In this document: positions 18,757 through 26,763 of the stretch, one piece after another | Layout: every line of letters begins with the position of its first letter | How positions within the stretch are numbered: the stretch's first letter is position 1 | From: DATKDF01 sp963752045 | Lineage (GTDB): Bacteria; Acidobacteriota; Vicinamibacteria; Vicinamibacterales; SCN-69-37 | Assembly: GCA_963752045.1 (NCBI GenBank) | Contig: CAVVWN010000011.1 | Location: forward strand, 91,113-155,112 | Direction of reading: 5' to 3' | DNA: 64,000 nucleotides | Translations under genes and position numbers: made by a program | Notes under the pieces: model-generated | Database searches by the model: none | What the model was told of the DNA's origin: nothing | What the model saw: only the letters and a program-made list of their open reading frames with translations

Positions 18757-19785
18757 ATGGCACCTGTCCGATGGAGGGGCGGGCTTCAGCCCGCCCGGGC
18801 GCGTGGCCGGCTGAAGCCGGCCGCTCCGTCGGCCTGTGTCCTCCTGTTTTCGTTGGCCGCGCTTGCGACGTCCTGCGCCGGTGGTGAGCCGGTCCGCTTC
18901 CTCTCGATCGCGACCGGCGGCACCGGGGGCGTCTACTATCCGTACGGCGGCGCGCTCGCCCAACTCGTCACCGACAACGTGCCGGGCGTGCAGGCCACGG
19001 CGGAAGTGACGGGGGCGTCGGTCGACAACCTCAAGCTCCTGCAGCTTGGACGGGTTGATCTGGCGTTCACGCTGGCCGACACGCTTGCCGAGGCCGTTCA
19101 GGGCACCGGTGCCTTCGCCGAGACCGGCGCCGTCGGGTCGGCGCGCACGCTCGCCGTCCTCTACACGAACTACACCCACGTCGTCGTGGCAAGCGGGAGC
19201 GGGATCACGCGGGTGGCGGATCTCGGCGGGCGCGTCGTGTCCGTCGGTTCGCCTGGCAGCGGCACCGAGCTTGTCGCCGAGCGCGTGCTCGGCGCCGCCG
19301 GCCTCGACCCGCGCCGCGACATCACACGCCATGCCCTGGGCGTCACCGAGTCGGTGGGCGCGCTCAAGGACGGCAAGCTCGACGCGTTCTTCTGGAGCGG
19401 CGGAGTGCCGACGCCAGCCATTCAGGACCTGGCCGCCACGCCGGGCATGTCGATCCGGTTCCTGCCCCAGGACGACCTCGTCCCGTTCCTGCAGCGTGAC
19501 TTCGGGCCCCGACTCTATCGCCCAGCCGTCATTCCGGCGGGCGTCTACCGGGGCATCGACACGGAGACCGGCGTCGTGGGCGTCGTCAACGTGCTCGTCG
19601 GATCGTCAGCCCTCGACGACGAGACGGTGTATGCGATCGTCAAGGTGCTGTTCGAGCGGAAGGACGCGCTCGTCGCCGCCCATCCCGAGGCCCGGCACCT
19701 CGAGATTCCAGGCCCGGACGAGAGCGTCCCTGCGCCGTTTCATCCCGGCGCGATCCGGTACTACCGAGAACACGGCTGGCAGTAG
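18757..19785 (+). CDS. TAXI-family TRAP transporter solute receptor
   Basis: A 342-residue exported protein. ATGGCxTGGxGGVYYPYG-type signature is seen as IATGGTGGVYYPYGGALAQ (about residues 51-69), typical of TAXI receptors that capture solutes (often glutamate or related acids) for TRAP permeases. A hydrophobic stretch ends LATSC, a possible lipobox. Two hairpin repeats encode the residues before it, so the true start is uncertain (GTG 18751 or ATG 18757). The start lies directly at the ettA stop. The matching permease is probably the fused TRAP gene at 24.6 kb. Confidence 0.85.
   Translation: MAPVRWRGGLQPARARGRLKPAAPSACVLLFSLAALATSCAGGEPVRFLSIATGGTGGVYYPYGGALAQLVTDNVPGVQATAEVTGASVDNLKLLQLGRVDLAFTLADTLAEAVQGTGAFAETGAVGSARTLAVLYTNYTHVVVASGSGITRVADLGGRVVSVGSPGSGTELVAERVLGAAGLDPRRDITRHALGVTESVGALKDGKLDAFFWSGGVPTPAIQDLAATPGMSIRFLPQDDLVPFLQRDFGPRLYRPAVIPAGVYRGIDTETGVVGVVNVLVGSSALDDETVYAIVKVLFERKDALVAAHPEARHLEIPGPDESVPAPFHPGAIRYYREHGWQ
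18777..18822. repeat. two tandem perfect hairpins at the 5' end of the TAXI gene
   Basis: 18777-18796 is GGGCGGGCT-TC-AGCCCGCCC and 18805-18822 is GGCCGGCT-GA-AGCCGGCC, both perfect inverted repeats with two-base loops. They translate as part of the signal-peptide n-region (GGLQPARARGRLKPAAP). A similar GGGCGGACTG hairpin follows glgC, so these look like members of a dispersed palindrome family. In RNA they would be close to the ribosome site of this gene. Confidence 0.7.
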
Positions 19786-19895
19786 ATTCTTCCGGGATTC
19801 GCAGGTCGCCAGGAGTTCCGGCGCAACGGCGGTGCTAGCATGGTCATCCGGGCCGCTGTGGAAGACCGGCGCCAGCCGTCCGGGTGGAGGACGCG

Positions 19896-21146
19896 GTGCG
19901 GACTCGGGTTCTGGCCTTCGTCATGGCGGGCGGTCGGGGTGAACGGCTCGATCCGCTGACCCGGTACCGCACCAAGCCGGCGGTGCCCTTCGGCGGGCGC
20001 TACCGGCTCGTCGACTTCGTGCTCAGCAACCTCGTCAACTCCGACATCACGGCGATCAACGTTCTCACCCAGTACAAGGCGCAGTCGGTGCTCGAGCACG
20101 TCCAGTACGCCTGGGCGCATCGCGTGGTCGGACGCGACAGTTACGTCACCGTGGTTCCCGCCCAGATGCAGATGGGCGACAGCTGGTACCAGGGCACGGC
20201 TGACGCCGTCTACCAGAATCTGAACCGCCTGCATCAGTACCGGCCCGATGTCGTGGCGGTGTTCGGGGCCGATCACGTCTACAAGATGAACGTCCGCCAG
20301 ATGCTCGAAGGCCATCTGGCCTCTGGCGCCAGCCTGACCATCGCCTGCCTGCGGGTGCCAAGGGCGGAAGCCTCGGCCTTTGGCGTCGCCGACGCGGACG
20401 CCTCCGGGCGCATTCTCGGGTTCATCGAGAAGCCGTCGGACCCGCCTGGTCTTCCAGACGATCCGGACGCGTCGTTCGTGTCGATGGGCAATTACCTGTT
20501 CAATGCGGACGCTCTGGTAGAGGCGCTCGACGCCGACACGGCCACCGCGGACTCCACGCATGACTTCGGCCGCGACATCATCCCGAGGCTCGTCGAGGTC
20601 GGCGGTGTGTTCGCGCACGACTTCAGCCAGAACGTCATTCCGGGATCGCGGAACAAGATCGAGCGGGGCTACTGGCGCGACGTCGGGACGATCGAGTCCT
20701 ACTACGAGGCGAACCTGGATCTGAAGAACGTCACGCCGCAGCTCAATCTCTACAACCGCGAGTGGCCGATCCACTCGGCGACGTTCGACGACCCGCCTGC
20801 CAAGTTCGTGTTCGACGAGCCGGGCCGGCGCGGGGAGGTGCTGCAATCGGTGCTGTCGGCCGGCTGCATCGTCGCCGGCGGTTATGCCAAGGACTGCGTG
20901 TTCGGCCGCAACGTCGTCCTCCACGCAGGGGCGGAAGTGCGCGAGTCGATCCTCATGGACAACGTCGAGATCGGCAGCAATGCCAGAGTGCAGCGGGCCA
21001 TCATCGACAAGAACGTCGTCGTCGAGTCCGGGGACGCCATCGGGTTCGATCCGGACCGCGACGGCAGGCGGGGCGTCATCTCGGACACGGGCATTGTCGT
21101 CATCCCCAAGCAGACCACCGCCTTCGATTTCTCCGATCGAGCCTGA
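19896..21146 (+). CDS. glgC: glucose-1-phosphate adenylyltransferase
   Basis: A 416-residue enzyme making ADP-glucose for glycogen. The nucleotide-binding start is VMAGGRGERLDPLTRYRTKPAVPFGG's first half (about residues 8-20). IEKPSDPP carries the sugar-phosphate-binding lysine (about 185), followed by SMGNYLF. The C-terminal left-handed beta-helix (about 310-395) is the regulatory domain. Start GTG 19896 is preferred over GTG 19884 because GGAGG sits five bases before it. No other glycogen gene is next to it. Confidence 0.93.
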   Translation: MRTRVLAFVMAGGRGERLDPLTRYRTKPAVPFGGRYRLVDFVLSNLVNSDITAINVLTQYKAQSVLEHVQYAWAHRVVGRDSYVTVVPAQMQMGDSWYQGTADAVYQNLNRLHQYRPDVVAVFGADHVYKMNVRQMLEGHLASGASLTIACLRVPRAEASAFGVADADASGRILGFIEKPSDPPGLPDDPDASFVSMGNYLFNADALVEALDADTATADSTHDFGRDIIPRLVEVGGVFAHDFSQNVIPGSRNKIERGYWRDVGTIESYYEANLDLKNVTPQLNLYNREWPIHSATFDDPPAKFVFDEPGRRGEVLQSVLSAGCIVAGGYAKDCVFGRNVVLHAGAEVRESILMDNVEIGSNARVQRAIIDKNVVVESGDAIGFDPDRDGRRGVISDTGIVVIPKQTTAFDFSDRA

Positions 21147-21162
21147 TAGGCTCGCCCGCGTA

Positions 21163-21187
21163 GGGCGGACTGCACTTCAGTCCGCCC
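21163..21187. terminator. bidirectional hairpin between convergent glgC and ADOP genes
   Basis: GGGCGGACTG (21163-21172), loop CACTT, CAGTCCGCCC (21178-21187): a perfect ten-base stem placed between two convergent stops. No clear T-run follows on either side, so termination is inferred from position. It resembles the TTCA-loop hairpins at 18.8 kb. Confidence 0.5.
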
Positions 21188-21190
21188 GAC

Positions 21191-23596
21191 CTATTGCCGA
21201 AGGGCCTGGATGGGATCCTGCCTGAGCGCCCGCCGTGCGGGAATGTAGCTCGCGATGGTCGCCACCGAGATCAGCGTCACCGCCACGGTGGCGTACGTGG
21301 CCGGGTCAGAGGGCTCGACGCCGAAGAGCAGGCTCGAGATGGCAAACGCGAGGCCAAGACCGCCGACGAGGCCGAGTGCGACGCCGACGGCCGCGAGCGC
21401 CACGCCCTGAGAGACCACCTGCCGCACGACGTCGAATGCCCGCGCGCCGAGCGCGAGCCGCACCGCGAACTCCTGCCTGCGCTGCGCGACCGAATACGAC
21501 ATCAATCCGTAGAGGCCACCGGTCGCGAGCACGAACGCGAGCAGCGCAAACGACGCGAACATGCCCTGCAGCAGCCGGTCGCTCGCCAGGAGTTCCCGAA
21601 ACGCCTGGTCCATCGACTTCACGTCGAAGACCGCCTGATCCGGATCGAGCGCGCGGACCTCGCTGCGAACCACCTCGGCGAGTGTTGCCGGGTCCACGGT
21701 GGTACGCATGGCGACGGAAAGGGCCCGGCTGGGATGCTGGGCAAACGGCACGTACAAAGCCGGGTCGAAGTCCTCGGTGAGCTCCTGCCGGTTGAACACG
21801 TCGTCGACGACGCCGACGATTTCCAGCCAGGCGCCCGACGCGGGCATCGCGATGCGGCGTCCGATCGGATCGTCATCCGGCCAGTAGCGGCGGGCGGTCT
21901 CGGCGCTCACGAGCGCGACGGCAGGGCTGTCCGACCGGTCGGCGTCGGTGAAGGACCGACCGGCGACGAGCAGCACGTCGAACGTACTGAAGTAATCCGG
22001 ACTGGCGACCGTCTGGATGGCCCACGGCCGGTCAGTGGGGTTCGGTACCGGCCGTCCCTCGATGGTGAAATTCGTCGTCGGCGGCTGGCCAAAGATCGGC
22101 AGCGCGCTGGTGGCGGCCACGCGCGCCACGCCTGGCAGACGACTCAGTCGGTCGAGCAGGGCGGCGACGAACTGCTGGGCGGAGGCGTCGTCACCGTAGC
22201 GTGGGCCGTCGAGCTCGATCTGCAGGGTCAGCACATTGGCTGGATTGAAGCCGATGTCGAGCCTCGACTGCGCCCTGGCCACCTGGATGACGAGGGTCGA
22301 GAGCACGAGGAGCGTCGCCGCGAGCGACAGCTGCGCCACCACGAGCGCGTTGCGGCTGCGGCGGCCCCGGCGGCCTCCGCTCGTGCGTCCGGCCCCTTCG
22401 CCAATCGCCTGACTCAGGTTCATGCGTGCGGCCGAGAGCGCCGGCAGCAGGCTGAAGATGAGCGGCGTGACGACCGACAGCACGGCCACGAAGACCAGCA
22501 CGCGATGGTCGATCTCAATCTGCTTGAAGAACGGCTCGTAGCTCACGGCCTTGATGATCCGCAGACCGCCGGTGGCCACGGCCAACCCGATCGTGCCGCC
22601 GACGAGGCCGAGGAGCAGGCTTTCGGCCAGCAACTGCCGAACGAGCCGCGAGCGTCCGGCGCCGATGGCGGCCCGGACCGCGAGCTCCTTTCGCCGGGCG
22701 ACCGCCCGGGCCAGCATGAGATTGGCGATGTTGGCGCAGGCGATGACGAGCACGAACGTCACCACGAGTCCCAGCAGGCTCAGGATGACCCACGTGTTGC
22801 TCCCGGTCATCGACTCGAAGATCGGCACGGTTTGCGCGCTCCAGCCGGCGCTCGTGACGGGGTTGTCGCGTGCCTGTCGTTCGGCGATGGCCGCCATTTC
22901 CGCCCTGGCCTGTTCGATGCTCACGCCGGGTTTCAGGCGGCCGAAGACGCGCAACTGACGCACGTCGCGTGGAGCCTGGGCATCGATCACGTAGGGCGTC
23001 CATGCCTCCACCAGACTGAGCGAGCCGAGCTCCATGTCAGGCGTGACGACGCCAATGACGGTGTGGGGCGTGCCGTCGAGCACGAGCGACTGGCCGATGA
23101 CCTCCGGGTCACCGGCAAACTGGCGCCGCCAGTAGCCATCGCTCAGCATCACGACAGGGGCCGCGCCCCGCTCGTCGTCGCCGGCCTGGAAGCGGCGGCC
23201 GACCGTGGCGCCGATACCCCAGATCTCGAAGAGGTTCGCCGTCGCCCGAATGGCCTGGAGGCGCGTGGCGTCGCCACGTCCAGTGAGGGTGTGCGTGTCG
23301 TTGCTGAATCCACCCAGTTGTTCGAACGACCGGGCGCCTTCGCGCCATTCGACGAAGTCGGGGTCCGAGACTGAGGCGCGCTCGTCGCCGCGTTGAGGGT
23401 CGATTGACCAGACGGCGGCTATGGTGTCGCCATCCTGGAAGGGCAGGGGCCGGAGCAGGAGAAAACTGGCGATGCTGAAGATGACGGTGTTGGCGCCGAT
23501 CGCCAGCGCGAGCGTGACCACGACGACGCTCGTGAAGCCGAACTGGCGGACCAGCAGACGCACACCGAATCGCAGGTCTTGCCAGAACTCGTACAT
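21191..23596 (-). CDS. ADOP-type ABC transporter permease
   Basis: An 801-residue permease without the prefix domain. It starts DLRFGVRLLVRQFGFTSVVVV, then one TM (about 20-45), a MacB-type periplasmic domain (about 48-240), three TMs (about 270-390), a fifth TM near 425, a second periplasmic domain (about 450-650) and three final TMs with the FtsX-type C-terminus. No padR or ATPase gene adjoins it. CGGAGG precedes the ATG. Cargo and partner are unknown. Confidence 0.9.
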   Translation of the reverse strand: MYEFWQDLRFGVRLLVRQFGFTSVVVVTLALAIGANTVIFSIASFLLLRPLPFQDGDTIAAVWSIDPQRGDERASVSDPDFVEWREGARSFEQLGGFSNDTHTLTGRGDATRLQAIRATANLFEIWGIGATVGRRFQAGDDERGAAPVVMLSDGYWRRQFAGDPEVIGQSLVLDGTPHTVIGVVTPDMELGSLSLVEAWTPYVIDAQAPRDVRQLRVFGRLKPGVSIEQARAEMAAIAERQARDNPVTSAGWSAQTVPIFESMTGSNTWVILSLLGLVVTFVLVIACANIANLMLARAVARRKELAVRAAIGAGRSRLVRQLLAESLLLGLVGGTIGLAVATGGLRIIKAVSYEPFFKQIEIDHRVLVFVAVLSVVTPLIFSLLPALSAARMNLSQAIGEGAGRTSGGRRGRRSRNALVVAQLSLAATLLVLSTLVIQVARAQSRLDIGFNPANVLTLQIELDGPRYGDDASAQQFVAALLDRLSRLPGVARVAATSALPIFGQPPTTNFTIEGRPVPNPTDRPWAIQTVASPDYFSTFDVLLVAGRSFTDADRSDSPAVALVSAETARRYWPDDDPIGRRIAMPASGAWLEIVGVVDDVFNRQELTEDFDPALYVPFAQHPSRALSVAMRTTVDPATLAEVVRSEVRALDPDQAVFDVKSMDQAFRELLASDRLLQGMFASFALLAFVLATGGLYGLMSYSVAQRRQEFAVRLALGARAFDVVRQVVSQGVALAAVGVALGLVGGLGLAFAISSLLFGVEPSDPATYATVAVTLISVATIASYIPARRALRQDPIQALRQ

Positions 23597-23721
23597 GGAG
23601 GGCCTCCGGGATTGCCGGGTTCTGCTCTATGGACGGCCTTTCCAGGGGTCCGGTTCCACCGGACCGGGGCGGGGTGCCGGTGATGATGCTTCGTCCGGGG
23701 TAGCCGGTTATCATCGAGAGG

Positions 23722-24282
23722 ATGACCGCCGAGCCAAGAACGCCGATCGTGCCTGTGTTTCGAACGGCCGACGAGGGCCTGCTCCCGCTGGCGACCCTTG
23801 CGCTCGACGAGGCCGGGATCGAGTACACCGTTCGCAAGGCAGGATTGTCGGAGGTATTCGGCGTGAGCCACCCCACGCCCGGATTCGAGTCCACGGGATT
23901 GGCCGTCGAGGTCCTGGTCCTTGCCGACGATGCAGAGAGAGCCCGGGAGCTGCTGGCCGAGCTGGAGCAGGGGCAGCCGGTTGCTGTGCCTGGTCTCCAG
24001 GCCGGGGAGGTCCAGGGGGCAGCCGCCGCCGAGGCCCCCCCGGTCCCGGTTCGCGTCGAGCTCGTCGACGGTGACACCGGCCAGCCGGCTGGCGCCCTCT
24101 CGGGCGCCCAGTTCGAGTGGCTTTCGTCGCGCCTCGTCCTCGAGTCGCCCGACGATCGCGATTATTGGGTAGATGCCGCGACAATCGAGATGCTCGAGGC
24201 GGAAGGCGCCGACGCCGAGCTTCTGCAGACGCTCCGCCGGGCGCTCGGCACCCGGGACGGCGTGAACCTCATCTGGCGGTGA
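23722..24282 (+). CDS. DUF2007-domain protein
   Basis: A 186-residue cytoplasmic protein. Residues 8-90 have the DUF2007 pattern (VPVFRTADEGLLPLATLALDEAGIEY then VEVLVLADDAERARELL), a small alpha/beta domain annotated as a putative signal-transducing protein. A separate C-terminal part (about 108-186, RVELVDGDTG through DGVNLIWR) is not recognised. The upstream side is divergent from the ADOP gene. Function unknown. Confidence 0.75.
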   Translation: MTAEPRTPIVPVFRTADEGLLPLATLALDEAGIEYTVRKAGLSEVFGVSHPTPGFESTGLAVEVLVLADDAERARELLAELEQGQPVAVPGLQAGEVQGAAAAEAPPVPVRVELVDGDTGQPAGALSGAQFEWLSSRLVLESPDDRDYWVDAATIEMLEAEGADAELLQTLRRALGTRDGVNLIWR

Positions 24283-24384
24283 GGCCGGAAGCCGCACGCC
24301 GGCGCTCGATCCTGCTCGGGCTGCGCTGAGCTTCGGCGAAACGTGCAACCCGTGACGCCTGATCATTGCTGAATCCGCGGGCCG

Positions 24385-24578
24385 GCCCTCCTCCACGCCC
24401 TCCACGAACTCCGCGGTCCGTCCCTCGACACCCTCCACGCCCTCCACGCCCTCCACGAACTCCACGGTCCTTCCCTCCACGCCCTCACGCCCTCCACGCC
24501 CTCCACGAACTCCACGGTCCTTCCCTCAAAGCCCTCCACCCCTCCACAAACTCCACGGTTGATACACTCCACGCACTC
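24385..24578. repeat. CTCCACG-type tandem array upstream of the TRAP permease
   Basis: The 297-base gap before the permease is largely made of CCCTCCACG and AACTCCACGGTCC units: about a dozen CTCCAC cores, some in perfect tandem. The array runs up to the start codon (ATG 24580). Unlike the elements at 6.1 and 11.0 kb, no complementary GTGGAG arm or central palindrome was found. Any promoter must lie within or before it. Confidence 0.7.
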
Positions 24579-24579
24579 G

Positions 24580-26562
24580 ATGGTCTCGTCCACCAGAGTC
24601 CTCACCCTCCTTCTCAGTGCCCTGTCATTGACGTGGGTGCTCGTCGTCATCAGCCCGCAGACGTACCGGCCGCTCATGCTCCTCGTGGGCGTCTGGGCGA
24701 CGTTTCGGGCGTTCCCAACCTCGGGCCGGTACGGGCCTGCCGTCGACCTCGTGTGGGTCGTGCTCGCGCTCTTCGGGCTCGGGTGGCCGCTCGCAAGCGG
24801 CGAGGCTTTTCTCTATCGGGCCGCCGGTCCGACCGGCGGCGACGTGGCCGCCGGTCTTGCGGCGATGCTCGTCGTGCTCGAGGCCGCGCGGAGAACCACG
24901 GGCTGGGTGCTGCCGGTATCGGCCCTGGGTTTTCTCGCGTACGCCGCCGTGGGGCCGTGGCTCGGGAGCGTCGGCCTGTCCGGCATCGCGCATCGCGGCT
25001 ACGACCTGCCGCGGCTCGTCGGCAACCTCTACATGACGCTCGAGGGCCTCTACGGCGTGCCGCTCGACGTGGCCGTCACTTACATCATCCTGTTCAGCAT
25101 CTACGGCGCGGTGCTCGAGCAGTCGGGAGCGGGGAAGTTCTTCCTCGACTTCGCGATGCGTGTCTCGGCGCGAGGCAATCCTGCGAAAGCGGCCGGCCGG
25201 TCCGTCACGCTCGCCGGGTTTCTGCTCGGCACGGTGTCGGGCAGCGGCGTCGCGACGACGGTGACACTCGGATCGGTGGCCTGGCCGATTCTCCGGCGGG
25301 TCGGGTACACGCCGGAAACCGCCGGCGCCATCCTCGCCGCCTCGGGCATAGGCGCCTTGCTCGCGCCGCCCACGCTTGGCGCGGCCGCGTTCATCATCGC
25401 GGAGTACCTGCGCATCTCGTACCTGCAGGTGCTCGTCATGGCCACGATTCCGGTCATCCTCTATTACGTCAGCATCCTGTTGATGATTGAAGGGGAGGCG
25501 GCGGGGGCGGGGGGTGCGACGGGTACGACAGGTACGACGGGTACGACAGGTACGACAGGTACGACAGGTACGAGGAACGAACTGACGCAGTTGGCATTAC
25601 TTGAAGAAGACGCGCGCCCCGAGCCAGCGCGCCACCAAGTACCCGTCGTACCCGTCGTACCTGTCGTACCCGTCGTACCTGTCGTACCCGTCGTACCTGT
25701 CGTACCTGTCCAATATCTTCACTTCTCCTCCCTGATCATCGTCGCCTACCTGATGTGGGCGGGGTTCACGCCTTTTCGGGCCGTGTTCTACGCGATGCTG
25801 GCGGCCGTGGTGCTGAGCTTCGTGCAGCGGACCGATCGGCTGGGGCCGCGGCGAATCGTGCGGGCGCTCGAGACCGGCGGGCGCGATCTGCTCCCGATTC
25901 TGGCTACGACGGCCGTGGCTGGTCTCATCGTCGGGGTCGTCACGCTGACGGGCCTCGGGCTCAAGGCGGCCGGCGTGATCGTCGGCGCCGCCGGCGGAGG
26001 CCTCGTGCCCACGGTGCTCCTTGCTGCCGTGGCCGTCTGGTTCCTTGGATTGGCCGTTCCCGTGACCGCCTCGTACATCATCTCGGCCGTCATGGTCGCG
26101 CCGGCCCTGATCATGGTCGGCGTGCCGGACGTGGCGGCGCACATGTTCATCTTCTATTACGCCGTGCTGTCGGAGGTCAGCCCGCCGACCGCGCTTGCGC
26201 CGTTTGCCGCTGCGGCGATTACCGGCGGCCGGCCGATCCCTACCGTCATGCTCACATGGAAGTTCGCCTTGCCGGCCTTCCTCGTGCCGCTGGCCTTCAC
26301 GCTTCACCCGTCCGGCATGGGACTGCTCATGCAGGCGGGCCCGGTCGCCGTGGTGACGAGCAGTCTGACGGCGCTCGTCGGTGTGGCGGCCGGGGCGATG
26401 GCGCTGAGCGGCTGGATGCTCCGGCGCCCGACGGTCGCCGCCCGGTCGCTCGCCGCCGCCGGCGGCCTGCTGCTCCTGCATCCGGCCGCGCTCACCGATA
26501 TCCTCGGACTCGGGCTCGTCGCGGCCGCCGTGGCCATCGGGCGGCGGCGGCGGCGCGACTGA
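24580..26562 (+). CDS. TRAP transporter permease, 4TM/12TM fused (DctQM)
   Basis: A 660-residue membrane protein of the fused TRAP type that works with TAXI receptors, driving solute import with a sodium or proton gradient. The DctM-like part begins near residue 130 (VALDVTYIILFSIYG-like region, LAGFLLGTVSGSGVATTVTLG, then ASGIGALLAPPTLGAAAFIIAEYL split over about 205-285). After about residue 305 an insert of roughly 70 residues made of GTT and VPV repeats interrupts the family sequence before TMs resume at YLHFSSLIIVAYLMW. ATG 24580 is chosen over TTG 24559. Confidence 0.88.
   Translation: MVSSTRVLTLLLSALSLTWVLVVISPQTYRPLMLLVGVWATFRAFPTSGRYGPAVDLVWVVLALFGLGWPLASGEAFLYRAAGPTGGDVAAGLAAMLVVLEAARRTTGWVLPVSALGFLAYAAVGPWLGSVGLSGIAHRGYDLPRLVGNLYMTLEGLYGVPLDVAVTYIILFSIYGAVLEQSGAGKFFLDFAMRVSARGNPAKAAGRSVTLAGFLLGTVSGSGVATTVTLGSVAWPILRRVGYTPETAGAILAASGIGALLAPPTLGAAAFIIAEYLRISYLQVLVMATIPVILYYVSILLMIEGEAAGAGGATGTTGTTGTTGTTGTTGTRNELTQLALLEEDARPEPARHQVPVVPVVPVVPVVPVVPVVPVVPVQYLHFSSLIIVAYLMWAGFTPFRAVFYAMLAAVVLSFVQRTDRLGPRRIVRALETGGRDLLPILATTAVAGLIVGVVTLTGLGLKAAGVIVGAAGGGLVPTVLLAAVAVWFLGLAVPVTASYIISAVMVAPALIMVGVPDVAAHMFIFYYAVLSEVSPPTALAPFAAAAITGGRPIPTVMLTWKFALPAFLVPLAFTLHPSGMGLLMQAGPVAVVTSSLTALVGVAAGAMALSGWMLRRPTVAARSLAAAGGLLLLHPAALTDILGLGLVAAAVAIGRRRRRD
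25514..25711. repeat. inverted pair of 9-bp tandem arrays inside the TRAP permease gene
   Basis: Left array 25514-25573 is about six units of ACGACAGGT/ACGACGGGT. Right array 25637-25711 is about eight units of the exact reverse complement (ACCTGTCGT/ACCCGTCGT). A 63-base unique spacer separates them. Both arrays keep the reading frame, giving a GTT-repeat and a VPV-repeat. As DNA or RNA the two arms can form a stem of about 60 base pairs. Confidence 0.9.
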
Positions 26563-26716
26563 ATCTGGGATCTGGAATCTGGGATCTGGGATCTGGGAAC
26601 CGCCCCGACGTTCGGCCGAAGCCCGACGTCGTGGAGACCGGATCTTCCGATCACGCGATCGCCAGATGCGCTGAGCTTCCAAGATTCCAGATCCCGGTTC
26701 CCAGATTCCAGATTCA
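26561..26716. repeat. inverted pair of GGGATCTG-type arrays
   Basis: 26561-26599 is GAATCTGGGATCTGGAATCTGGGATCT-like repeats of 7-8 bases starting at the permease stop. 26677-26715 holds the complementary CCAGATTCCAGATCCCGGTTCCCAGATT pattern. Both halves include GGGAACCG or its complement next to the array. It fills most of the 200-base gap before the M14 gene, and has the same arm-spacer-arm plan as the 25.5 kb insert with a different unit. Confidence 0.75.
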
Positions 26717-26763
26717 CACTCGCCGTGTTATCGTGAGGCCGGTTTTTCCGGAGGAATCACCCC

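Noticed and set aside
24385..24578. Repeats as a CRISPR array
   Set aside because: The CTCCACG units are in near-direct tandem without unique spacers of constant length.
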